Source: Atrichornis clamosus (Eukaryota; Chordata; Aves; Passeriformes; Menuridae). From it: DNA of 64,000 bases. Below are positions 27,501 through 37,700 of this stretch, one piece after another; the stretch's first letter is position 1, and each line of letters begins with the position of its first letter. The notes under the pieces are model-generated. The model saw nothing but the letters and a program-made list of their open reading frames with translations. It was not told the origin of the DNA and searched no databases. The stretch lies in contig WBMZ01011555.1 in NCBI GenBank assembly GCA_013400975.1, forward strand, positions 118,336-182,335. The letters are read 5' to 3'. A program made the translations under genes and the position numbers.

Positions 27501-28359
27501 ATCTAACATCTGAGGGTTAGATGGCATAGCCTGGCCTTATGTATCTCAGTCTGTTAAACTTCACCAGTGATGCTGTACTAATCCCATTAGCTTTTTTATT
27601 TTTATGAAAAGGTAGTTTCCAGAAACACATCCAGCCTCATTCTAAAGGCTTTGAATGATGGGAGGACCATCATTCCATTGGTACTGATGATTACAGCCTC
27701 CTTGTGGCCTTGGTTGTGACCCAGTTGTCAAGCAGTGACTGACTTCAAAATGTTTGTCTGTGTTGTGTAGATGGGATCAGCTAACCTTGTCTGTGTAACT
27801 AATTATCTACTATTCCCAAATCCCAGCACAACCCAGTTTTCACTGTGGCAAGTGAAAATCATTCATGATCTTTCGCCTGCATGAGCTAATTATATGCAAC
27901 AGTTCATAATTTGCTTAGCTCTCCAAACTGTTATATTTTATATTAGAATTTCTGTATATTAGAATTTCTGTATGTTGTGCTGAAGGTGATTTTATTGCTG
28001 TGGAAAGCCTATGGAATTACTTAATGTAGGGGTAAAAACACACAATACTATATTTCCCCTTTTTTTTTTTTTTCCTTAAGAAACCACCTGCAATTGCTGT
28101 TCGGCCTGGATCAACACTAATTCCAATAAATAACATTAATCATCTCCCTGAACGTGATGATGATTATGGATATGAGTGCCTAGAAGGAAAAGACTGTGCT
28201 AGTTTCTTTTGTTGTTTTGAAGACTGCCGCACAGGATCTTGGCGAGAAGGAAGAATACACATCCGTATTGCAAAAATTGACTCCTATTCTCGAATCTTCT
28301 TTCCAACTGCCTTTGCACTGTTCAATCTTGTTTACTGGATTGGCTATCTTTATCTGTAA
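15315..28359 (+). CDS. GABRG1: GABRG1, GABA-A receptor gamma-1 subunit (exons 4-9, 5' partial)
   Basis: Gene-level entry for six exons spread over this span. The product is a subunit of the pentameric GABA-gated chloride channel in neuronal and glial plasma membranes. Gamma subunits form part of the benzodiazepine site with alpha subunits. The joined frame gives 361 residues: half of the extracellular ligand-binding domain, the Cys-loop, M1, M2, M3, a lysine-rich cytoplasmic loop and M4, ending in LYL. The family length is about 465, so roughly 105 N-terminal residues lie upstream. Gamma-1 is preferred over gamma-2 for three reasons. Ile follows EYTIDI where gamma-2 has Phe77. Leu stands in NRLLRIW where gamma-2 has Met130. 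The segments [21 protein letters not shown] and GSTLIP also match gamma-1. Exon lengths 221, 83, 138 and 153 are those typical of the family. All junctions are GT-AG and in phase, with no frameshift or premature stop. The ortholog call rests on recalled family sequences, not a search. Confidence 0.95.
15536..18291 (+). other. GABRG1 intron 4 (2756 bp)
   Basis: The intron begins GTGGGT and ends in a long pyrimidine tract followed by TAATTAG. It contains a TTTA microsatellite at 16318-16343. Short open frames within it (for example at 16941-17150 and 17873-18208) look like chance frames. No dispersed repeat was recognised. Confidence 0.9.
16318..16343. repeat. ATTT tetranucleotide microsatellite
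   Basis: About six ATTT units in tandem, in GABRG1 intron 4. Confidence 0.95.
18292..18374 (+). CDS. GABRG1: GABRG1 exon 5 (Cys-loop)
   Basis: This 83-nt exon encodes [20 protein letters not shown] followed by CPLEFSS. It therefore carries both cysteines of the Cys-loop disulfide that defines the pentameric ligand-gated channel superfamily. The FPMD motif between them contacts the channel domain and couples agonist binding to gating. The acceptor is TAATTAG|GCTG and the donor TAGCT|GTAGGT. The first base completes the Arg codon begun in exon 4. The last base begins the Tyr codon finished by exon 6. Confidence 0.96.
18375..19590 (+). other. GABRG1 intron 5 (1216 bp)
   Basis: The intron begins GTAGGT and ends TTTATTCCAG. 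It holds an antisense CR1 fragment and an A-run, and nothing else recognised. Confidence 0.9.
18891..19212 (-). mobile_element. CR1 LINE 3' fragment, reverse orientation, in GABRG1 intron 5
   Basis: The + strand reads CATAGAATCATTCAGATTGG, then an AAACCTCCAGGATCATGAAG segment, then CCCATTCCAGTGCTTGACAA and GAAGAAGTTCTTCCTGATAT. This is the reverse complement of a CR1 3' end and the last part of its ORF2, the common avian LINE. The element is 5'-truncated, as most CR1 copies are, and antisense to GABRG1. Boundaries are approximate. It is preceded at 18850-18864 by a run of A. Confidence 0.9.
19591..19728 (+). CDS. GABRG1: GABRG1 exon 6 (pre-M1 extracellular region)
   Basis: This 138-nt exon runs from TTTATTCCAG|ATGGATATCC to TTGTCTG|GTAAGA. 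It encodes [14 protein letters not shown], then [18 protein letters not shown] and [10 protein letters not shown]. The segment [19 protein letters not shown] resembles gamma-1 and differs from the corresponding gamma-2 text. A glycosylation sequon (NTT) lies near the end. It joins exon 5 and exon 7 in frame without a stop. Confidence 0.96.
19729..19852 (+). other. GABRG1 intron 6 (124 bp, very short)
   Basis: A GTAAGA donor and TTTAAATTTTTAG acceptor bound an intron of only 124 bp. The four other complete introns here are 1.2-4.7 kb. The flanking exons join perfectly in phase, so the boundaries are well supported. Confidence 0.94.
19853..20005 (+). CDS. GABRG1: GABRG1 exon 7 (M1 and start of M2)
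   Basis: This 153-nt exon encodes [20 protein letters not shown], then [20 protein letters not shown] and [11 protein letters not shown]. The stretch from [11 protein letters not shown] is the first membrane helix with its conserved proline. [11 protein letters not shown] leads into the pore-lining M2 helix; the alanine-arginine of VPAR is typical of the anion-selective branch. It ends one base into a Gly codon, at CTGG|GTAAGA. Confidence 0.96.
20006..23134 (+). other. GABRG1 intron 7 (3129 bp)
   Basis: The intron begins GTAAGA and ends CTCAAACAG after a pyrimidine tract. A T/G-rich tract lies at about 20392-20510. A short stretch near 22560-22630 faintly recalls the 3' tail of an old CR1 in reverse, too weak to call. 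No exon was recognised. Confidence 0.9.
20392..20510 (+). repeat. T/G-rich low-complexity tract
   Basis: Runs of T are interrupted by G runs and a short TTTG repeat, in GABRG1 intron 7. It has the same strand bias as the tract at 9140-9262. Confidence 0.7.
23135..23346 (+). CDS. GABRG1: GABRG1 exon 8 (M2, M3, start of cytoplasmic loop)
   Basis: This 212-nt exon encodes the rest of M2 ([20 protein letters not shown]), M3 ([20 protein letters not shown]) and the start of the M3-M4 loop. The loop start is lysine-rich ([14 protein letters not shown]). The acceptor is CAAACAG|GGATCA and the donor CCATCA|GTAAGT, a near-consensus site. The exon ends in phase 0. The open frame runs on past the donor into the intron, but that extension lacks family similarity. 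The lysine-rich segment is the least conserved part of the exon relative to the human protein as I recall it. Confidence 0.95.
23347..28080 (+). other. GABRG1 intron 8 (4734 bp)
   Basis: The intron begins GTAAGT and ends with a pyrimidine tract followed by CCTTAAG. It contains a 16-bp tandem duplication at 27942-27973. In gamma-2 genes the loop intron can carry a tiny alternative exon for an eight-residue insert. I saw no such microexon here, but one this short could be missed by eye. Confidence 0.9.
27942..27973. repeat. 16-bp tandem duplication
   Basis: ATTAGAATTTCTGTAT occurs twice back to back with no mismatch, about 100 bp before the GABRG1 exon 9 acceptor. The exact identity suggests a recent duplication or slippage. 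Confidence 0.9.
28081..28359 (+). CDS. GABRG1: GABRG1 exon 9 (cytoplasmic loop, M4, stop)
   Basis: This terminal coding exon holds 92 codons plus TAA. It begins [18 protein letters not shown] and continues through [11 protein letters not shown] and a cysteine-rich patch, [11 protein letters not shown]. That patch corresponds to the palmitoylated segment of gamma-subunit loops. The following [20 protein letters not shown] aligns with the GABARAP-binding region known in gamma-2. M4 is [20 protein letters not shown], and the protein ends with YL. The acceptor follows a long T tract (TTCCTTAAG|AAACCA). Confidence 0.97.
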   Translation, partial: KPPAIAVRPGSTLIPINNINHLPERDDDYGYECLEGKDCASFFCCFEDCRTGSWREGRIHIRIAKIDSYSRIFFPTAFALFNLVYWIGYLYL

Positions 28360-28765
28360 ATTTTAGAGGTTTGACAAACTCAGAAAAAATTTCTAATTTA
28401 ATAGTTATTGATACTGTTAACTGAGCAAAGATTAGAGCTGGTCCAAAATGACTCAAATTGTTTGTATGCTTTAAAAATTTGAAACAATGAGAGGAAATAT
28501 GATGATGTAGTCTCCCTCTTGTGATCAAGTGTAGAACTGATACTGGTATATTGAAGAGAAAATTTTAAGATAAATATCCCGAAGATTTATCTTTCCTGAA
28601 CACACATACATACACTTTTTTCCAGCTCTAAGAAAATGCAGAGTCAAGAGGCTATGTTATTTAACTGGACAGTCCTACATAAACTTTTGATTTTATTCCT
28701 AAATAATAATGCAGAAAGATTTGTAGCACCTCTTACACCTTTACAAAGAAAGCCTTAATAAAATG
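28360..28765 (+). other. GABRG1: GABRG1 3'UTR, proximal part, with candidate poly(A) signal
   Basis: The sequence after the stop is AT-rich and non-coding. The first canonical AATAAA lies at 28757-28762, about 400 bases past the stop. Further AATAAA hexamers occur downstream (for example 31041-31046), so a longer 3'UTR is possible. The true cleavage site cannot be fixed from sequence alone. Confidence 0.5.
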
Positions 28766-31700
28766 GGATTAGTTTCCCTCATCTGTTTCACGCATAGGGT
28801 AATGATTTTATTAAACCCTAATTTTAAAAAGTTGAAATGTAACATTTCTCTTTTCAATCAGCCATTTTTTCTCTGCAGTATGTTAAAAAGCGTGATTAAG
28901 TCATAAGTAATCAATTCAGATTGATAGAGAATGCAGATATAGAGCAGCAAGAAATTAATATATCAAAAAATCCAAGGGTATTTCTGAGCTTGTCTTATCT
29001 TGACCATGGATACAGACTTTTGGCTTTCAACCTTAGATCAATTACTTTTATGTCTGTGCTCCATCTCCTGTTGCTTTACTGTTGTGAGTTCCCCGAAGTT
29101 GTCCAAGAGGGCTGCAACTTTCAAAAATCTTACCCAGCTGCCATTGCTTGCTCATTTCATGGAAAAGAGTCTGGTGTTGGCTGAGATTATGGCCATTGAG
29201 CATAAAGATCTTCACATACTCTCTTTTCTCTGATTCATACTCAGTGCTGGAGAAAATGTCATAACTCTAGATTTAAAAGAATTTGTATCAGCAGAATTTG
29301 GAAAACCTGTAACAGTGCTACAGTCATTGTACTCAAAGCCACTGTGTTAAACCTCCAGTCCTAAGAGTGCTGTGTGTGATCTGCTCCACTTTGCAGGCAG
29401 GATGATTTTGTAGATTCTGTTTGTTACTGCATATGCTCCTCACTGAGCCAAAGCCAAATGGTATTAATGTACTGAACCTGGGGTATGGATTGCTGGGTAA
29501 TTACTTTCTTGATATTTGTTTGTTTCTAATGGAAAAGATGTGTTATGAAGGGGGACTTAAAATAATCCTTATGCATTGCAGAAACTTCTCCAAGATGGGA
29601 TGCATCCCCCCAAAATCACAGAACCAGTTCCTTCATCCTTTCAGTGGTCAGTCTTGGTAGAAATCCTTCATTAGTAGCCTTTCTGGACAGACTTCTTGGT
29701 GTTGACTATTGCTGGCTGGCAGCATTTGGTATCTCATTTCTGTTTCTAAATCCATTGTCTTCATTATGGAAAAGGGCAGGCCTTCCTCCTTTCTCAAAAA
29801 GAAACCAGTCTCGAGTGAGCTTGCAAAAATCACTGTAAAATTAAGATATGCATTACTAAAAGTCAGCATTACACAGAAGACCTTACAGATCTTTAAAGAG
29901 GATTAATGGGATTAGCATTTGGCTGTAGGTAAGGATGTTCAGTACTAAAGATAAAGAAATGATTAATAGCTAAGAACAGAAAATGTTGCATGAAGCTCCC
30001 CCCCAATATTTCTGTTGAATGGGCTCCCTCCTCTGAATTTCTCAGAAAAGATTACTACAGAATAGATTATTTTTATATTCTAGTTGGTCGCAAGCACAGT
30101 AAGATATGATATGCAATACGCGTTTCAGAGGAACTGTTACTCCAGTGGTCAGCCCCAAAGTTTAATAGAGAATGCAAGACTATGTGCAGTCATACTGGAA
30201 GGAAATGTGACAGAAGATCCAGTTTTAATGAAATTTTATTTTTCAGTATTTAGCTGATAAAATGTAGGAGTGGTTGAGAGAATCTGAAAGCCCAGGTGTT
30301 AAGGATGGCTGACATTATTTGTGATATGACCTTTCTGAGTACCAAGCTCTTCTGACTGTTAGACTGAGCCTGGAAATGCAGCATCATTAACAACACTGAT
30401 CTGCTATAATTTATTGGACTTTTAGAGTCTAATTTTCATAAAATGTTTAGTCCAATGGAAATATGTTAGTTTCAATTCCATAATGCAAGTTGATGCTTTT
30501 TGACAGCATGCTAAACATATTCCTCTGTAGGAGGGATGAAGGTGGCTTCAAGCAGCAGCATGTTGGATGTGTACATGAAAAGCATCGAGTTTGCTGTACA
30601 ATGCAAGGCTCAGATTTAGTGAGTCTCTGAGTTTCATTAATTCACCTTTAAACAAAAGAAACTTGAAAGAACTTGGCACTTCACAAGAGGAAATACAAAT
30701 TTCACAGCCTGCTCTCCTCTGGCACATCTAGTTAGCTTTTTCTATTCATGTGGTTGTCAGTTGCCAATCAGCCTCCAGTGACTGAATTGGAGAACAGAAA
30801 ACATTCAGAATTGGCAAGGGATGGATAAGAAGTCTTTCATCTCTAATTTCTATGAAACAATGTAATGGAGTATTAAACCTATTGAATGTTATGGCTGTTT
30901 AGTTTCTGGATACACTTGCTTCTGTCTGTTGACAAACTTTTCTGTGTACTTCATTTGTTTCTGATGAAATAATTTTAGTTTCCCATAGTACTGTGAGTGC
31001 AAGTAGAAATGGGAATGCAGTGAACTGTAACATGGCATGTAATAAATGTGTTATTTAAGTCTTATGTATTTTCTTTCTAATCTGCTTGCAAACATCTGAT
31101 TCCAAGAAATCTAAGTGATTAAAAAAAAAAAAAAACAAACAAGAAACAGACAGTATAATTACTTGGACTTAGATGATGCAGTCATTTCTCAAACTTACCT
31201 GGGTAAAAGTTTGTTTACTGTTAGCTGGGATCACAGTGTTTGGGAGTCATAATATTCTGACCATCATTGTGGAAACACATGCTTAAACCTATTCCTAATT
31301 AGTACTGTTATTAGACCAGAATTCAAAAAATTGTGTGCTTATGTACTGTCATAAAGAGTGATGCTATCATGAATTGATGCCATTAACACATGCTTAATTT
31401 GCACTAATTTCAATAATGAGTGTTCAGTAGCTCAAATAATTGAACATTAAGGATGTGAGCCAGAGCCTTTTCAGTAAGAGATTTTCTCACTGAAAGAGAG
31501 GGACATAAGAGGAGAAATTGCCATAAAGGCAGAAAGTGGAAAAATTCTGGGGAAGCCGTTTTATACTGCGCCTATCTTTGGCATCTCTTGAAATGGGTTT
31601 TTCAAAAAAGAGACTTTTCCTTGATATTTCTGTATTAGTGTTTACCACGTGTCCATTTTAGTAGTGAGTACAGATCAGCGTGTTATTTTTTGGTAAGGTT

Positions 31701-34700
31701 CTGTCTACGATTGTACCTCACTGATCTTCAGTGCATGTCTTCCGTGTCTGAATGAATCTGTTTTATGTAGCGGCAGTGCAACCAAAGCATGAGCTCTGGG
31801 TAATGTATTTTATATTCACATGTTGATGTGCTTCAAAGACTTTAACCTTATCCAGTTTTCTGGCATTCAGAGACATAGGATTGTGTAAGACTTTGAAGGA
31901 GAATCACCTCCAACACTGTTTTTATAATTTTCTGTTGTTTATTTGGTATGGTAGTAAAGCATTTGTTTAAAATTAATATATGAACTGTGCTTTGTAATTT
32001 GTGAACATCTTAAAATTTAAAGCCCAACAGGAGGAGTCTGGATTTCAATATCTATCTGCTAAAGTAAGATATGTTTCATTTAATTGTATCAGTCATCATT
32101 TCTGTCTACTGTTTCCAAATAGCTGAGAACTAGTGCAAATATATGTTTTTAATTAATTGTTAATATAATTATTATTTTAAAATTCATTGTAGTTTCTGTC
32201 AGTTATACTTTAAATGTGATCTTTATGTTTGTGAAATAATATTGTATTTTTTAGTCATTATAATAGATGCAGAAAATAGAAACTCATGTAGAATTCCTTA
32301 GCTGAAAAATACAAAGCCAGGAATTAGAAAGAATTACTGTGCTTCCGTTCCTGAAACAGCTCAGTGGATGTTCACACGCCCCGATGGAATGTGCTGGAGG
32401 GGCAAACTGATTCACAGGGAGAGGAAGAATAGTCTCCAGGCTGTAAAAAAGGCCTTTGCATTGGTTCATGCCATGGATTTGCTACCCAAGTGGTTCAAAG
32501 TGAGGAAGGGAATAAATCTGTTCTTCCTTTTTCAGTGATCTCTTGTTTCTGCTTGATTTCTACCAGAAACAGCAATTCTAATGCTGTATTAGCAGAGGAA
32601 ACAAAACCTGAAAAATTATCTTGATTTTACTGTTTAGTTTGTTAATGTTGCCACCAGATGGATGGGATGGTCTGACTGAGCATGCAAGACTATGACCAAA
32701 GTTTGCTCCAAGACAGGTGGTAGGAGCTTGCAGCTGGTGGCAGAAGGATTGCTTCTTGGATTGGGCATATTCCTTTCAGTTGTGAATCTGCACTGAAAAC
32801 TGGTGTGGAGGAAAGGAAAAGATGGGATGAGGGAAAGATTGATGGTGGCAGTGATCCCAGAATCACATTGCATGATCTGAGTGACTTATATTTAGTTAAT
32901 AGGTTTCTCACTGGTATTTATGGTAACACTTTTGATTTCCCTGCTACATAAATATTTTTAATATTTTAAATGAAAAGGAAAGTATCATGTATTTCCTATA
33001 CATTAACTAGAGACTGAATGAGAAATAGAAAGTTATCTTGAGTTATCATTCTGGTGAAATGTCAGACAGAAAAATAGAGATCAGGTTAAATCAGAAAAGG
33101 TTATCTCTTTTTTTTTCTCCATTTATTATTAATAATAAAACTATTTTTTAAATTACTGGGTATTGATTAGTGGAGTAGACACTGGTAAAGGCCTGGTACC
33201 CAGGTGTCTACATTGCTGTTGGTCCCCTTAAGGGCTAAAACATTTGGAAATGGAAACGGACTCAGACAGTGTTCAGTCATTGAGACCCTATTTCCATCAG
33301 GGAGTGAGAAAGCTGAATTTTGATCATGCCAGGCATGAACAAGGATAGCTGGGTTATTCCAGGGATGTTGGTTTCTGGTTGAAAGGAAGGGTGATTTCTG
33401 CCCAAGACTAATTTGAAACACGCTTCCCAGAAGATGGATCTGTACTGTAACTTCCAGAATGATGGAAAAGCATTCCTGCACTTAATGTTCTTCTTTGCAC
33501 AAGAACAATTTCATTGAGTTGACTGTCCTGCTATGAGGCCCTGAGGTACTCCCTGTGTGGTATAGGAGAGAAGTTTTGGTGGCACTCCTGGGCAAGGTGT
33601 TAAAATCTTACCACAGGTCTCAGTATTGTGGTTCCTGAGCTGTCTTTTGGATCTGTTCTGATCCTAGTGAAAAGTCAGTAAATAATAAACTTTTTGTTTT
33701 ACTTACTAGTAAAGCTCATTGAGAAAGCCAAGATGTTAACGAAGGCTTTAGAGGAAATCTCAGATGACCCTTGGAGAGAGGAGATTGACTAAAACTGAAG
33801 CAGACCAAAGGACGTAGCCTTTTTTACTATAGATGAGTCTTGTTTTCTAACAATATATTGATTCTAAAAAAATGTGCAAAAGCCTCCTGGTATTTTAAGG
33901 GAAAAAAAGTCTGTAAAGTTCTCATTCCCCTTCTCAGTGAAAAATCTATCTTTGCCTTCAGAGTTTGCTTATGGTACATCAACATCACTTAAGCAGTGTG
34001 AGGAGAGCCATGGGGGTAATAAGACAAAAGATCTGTAAACTGCTCTACCTTCTTCTTTCTCAGTTCTTTTTCTTAGTCAAGAAAAGAGGATCAGAAGAGT
34101 AGACATATGGCATGTGTAAATGAGGACAATTTTGCTCCTGACAACAGGGCCTGAGTCCCACTATCTGACAGGATCAAGAGGGATGAGACTCTGCTTACCG
34201 CAATAAGGCTTCTCTTTCGTAATCTTTTGCAGTAGCTACTTTTCCATACATCACTGCATGCCTACCTGAAACTCAAAATATTTTTCAGGTTTGAAGCACT
34301 TCTTTTGTGTGTTTCTGGCTTCACACAATGATCTTTATCATCAGGGTTTAAGCTTTGCTGAATTCAAAGGGAAAGGTTTCCTCTTGAAATTTCCTTGTCC
34401 AGGTATTGCAGGTAGGAGACGTATTCCTGCCAAACATTGGAAAAGTGATTTTCAGTTGATCCTGCTGAGGAGGCAGGCTGGATCTCTAGGGTGGCATTAG
34501 GATTCCTTTGTCATTTAAACATGAGAAGGTTGAAGGCTGTTAGCAGCAATGACCAGTACTGCCTTCACAGAGGATGTATTACCTTTGCCAATTTGATATT
34601 AAAAAAGAAAATCCGAAACTATTACTGTGGGTGGGAAATGAGCCATTATTTTACTACAGATACATATTTCCCCTTTACTTGTTTATCTTCTTTGGGAAGA

Positions 34701-37700
34701 TGGTATATAGGAGTTTTTTGGCTTGTGAAATACACAGAAAAGAGGTGATGGTCCTTTTGAACAGTAAAGTCATGTCAATCCATCTGCCCAATTACGGCAT
34801 TGGAGCAGTAGAAATGAAGGTGCTTGCTCTATAGCTCAGATTTTCCAAGACAGATAAATATGGATATTTGCATATTTATAGGCCCAGTATTAATATGCAA
34901 TCTGTTCACGCTTTAGTCAGTGAAAAAAATATTAATGGTTTGTATGTCTTCAGTGTCTCTTGTATTTCCCACTGTTGTCCACTGTGAATGTTTAGACTTC
35001 TTGTCTGAACATGAAAGGTTGTGTTACGATACCTTTAATTACAGTTTAAATGACTACAAAATATACTTCCTTAAATGAAAATGAGGTGTCAGAATCTGGC
35101 AATCTCATGGCCATTCCTATATTAAAAAATCTAATATTTGTACTTAATTTCCATTTCAATTAAGCAAATAGTACTGCTATAATTTGTATTCCCTTCCATT
35201 GAAGTTTTAGAAACAATTGCAATTTATGGTCTAAACCCTAAATTTACTGATATATTTTTCAAAAATAGCACTTGTTGATTTTTTATGTGTCTTGGTATTT
35301 TTTATATTGATGTTCCAGTATTCAAATGTACCCTTAATGCAAATCTGTCTCTGCATCTATAGTTCGTATAATGTTTCCGTTGCTCAGACTTTGCGCCTAC
35401 TAGTACCTCCTTTCTTTTCATTCAGATTTAAAAATAATGCTGATATTTTTAACTACCTAAGTGAACATTTATACTCTACATTTAATTTGATATGTTTTGG
35501 CACCAGTGGACCATGTTGCAATATTATGCATCAGTGTTCCTTTTGAAGTTATTTATTAATGCCCTTGTGGATAACTTGCTGCAAGAAATATGGAACATAA
35601 GTGCTGTAACTCTGTGCTGCTTCTAAGATTTATATATAAAATACATTATATTGACGCAAATTTATTCTTTCATTTCAGTTTTCCTTCCAGAAACCTCCTC
35701 AGCTGGGCTAATATTATTATTATAAGTGTGCTTATATTTACGGTTCTACTTAGTTATTTGGTACTTTTCCAATAGCCTTGGAATGTACTCATCCATTATT
35801 ATATTCAATTACCTGGAAACATCAAGGTATCCTCACAATCTTTTAATGTGATTAAGCCATGACTTCTTCAGCCTCTCTTAAAATGCCATACTCTTTTGTG
35901 TGCAATACCAAAACTAAAGCATTTTCAGGTATTAAATTGAGTTTTACTTGCTTCTCAATTTTGACAAAGTCTGTCTGCTGGATTATAGTGAAACACTGAT
36001 ATAATCATTTTTATATTTGACAACATTATTAATGAGCATGGCTGAACCACAAGACTTGAGAGGTGATAAACAGATTATGCTCTTGGTTAAATCCCATGTA
36101 CAGCTAAGGCTTTACAGGTGTTATAGAAATTATAATGGCAGTGGCAACAACATATGTATATATATATATTTATATGTAGACTGGAAAGCAAGATATAAAT
36201 ACTTATACATCAGTTTCTGATTGTCATTTGAACAAGCATCTCCCTGCCAATAAAATTTATGTTCTAAATGTGACCAAAAGAGGTCCTAAAAACACCCTTT
36301 AGAGTTGCACATTTAGAATATTGAAGTGGTTCAGAAACTTAATTATGGTTCTGTTTGATGGGTCTTGTGGATTAATTTTTAATTTTACTCCTTTTACTGA
36401 AGAAGAAAGAGAGAAGAAATAGGCACTGATATCACTAAAGGTAAATTTGAAAATACCCTCTTTCTGAAAAGTAGATCTTCTCAAATATATACATATAGGT
36501 AGGAGCAAATTTCTTCAGTAAATTTGCGGAGTAGATGGATTCTGCTTTCCATTTTCAGAACTCTGTTGGTACCACGGTAAAATATTGACTCTGAGTTCTG
36601 TGGTTTTTTGTATACCTTTAGTTTTTGGATGCCTCATTTTCTGGTATGCAGTTTAAGACATGAAAGAAAAAAATCTGCTTTTCAGAAGTTGCCCCTTTCT
36701 AGAAATTATCCCTTGAGCTTTCTGTTTCAAGTAATTCAAAAATGCATAAGTAGGCAGCATTGGTAGTGTTTTAAATAAATTAGATTGCTATAAAATGGTG
36801 CAGAAAGTTCACATATGGTTCAAGGCTAGAATTTTGTAGCCTTTTGTGGGATTTTTTTCTTTTTTATTTTCTTGCTATCTGGGGAGACGTGAAAGCAAAG
36901 GGAGGGATTTCACCCTATAGTTCTTGGATTGGTTTTGTTTACAGCAGTGCAGCTCATGCAGAATAGTTCATCTGCTGCTAAAAGCTGATTTTATTGAAGG
37001 GCAAAGGAGGCTTTGAGACTGATAACAGGAATAATAGTAGCAGGCTCAGAAAGGAGGTGTTTGTGGCCCTCATAATCAAAAGGGGCTTGGTGGCACAAGG
37101 CTTTGGAAACAGAAATTCTGAACTAAGATTATGAGAAAAGGTTTTATTATAAGGACTTCTAGAGTAAAACAAAATCTCGGAAACCTCTTGCCAGAAGACT
37201 GACAATGGTTTGAAGGATAGGTTTTATAGTTCATGACTCTACTGCAAATGTGAATGTCTATTGAATTTTCATATAAATGTTGCACTAGTCCTTGTGCACT
37301 GAATGGAAATGTGCTTGCACCCTGGTGCATGGTTCATACAGATGTTTCTGAGATGTGATCTGTAACCTTCTAAATGTAAAACTCAGAAAGCCATAGTCTT
37401 AAATAAATTAAAAATCCACCATTGAATAACGTGTTCTGTGCAAAATGAACAGATTAGATGTTTGTGCTCTGATGTCTGTTAAACTGATAAGAATCAAGAG
37501 AGTTTCAACACTGAACTTTGTAAAGCAGTTGTAATGCATTGTTTTTACTGTATCTGCTGTGAAGTTGATTAGTTACACTGTGAAAAAATAAATAGTGCCT
37601 GGCTACATACTTTCTTATGTCATTTATTTTCTATATGCCATATATTCTTTTCTCTTTAATACTTTGATAATAATGGTCATTCTGATGAAAATAGTTTTGT

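Noticed and set aside
27590..27720. Possible old repeat with AATGATGGGAGGACCATCATTCC
   Set aside because: The short inverted words are suggestive but match no family that I recognise.
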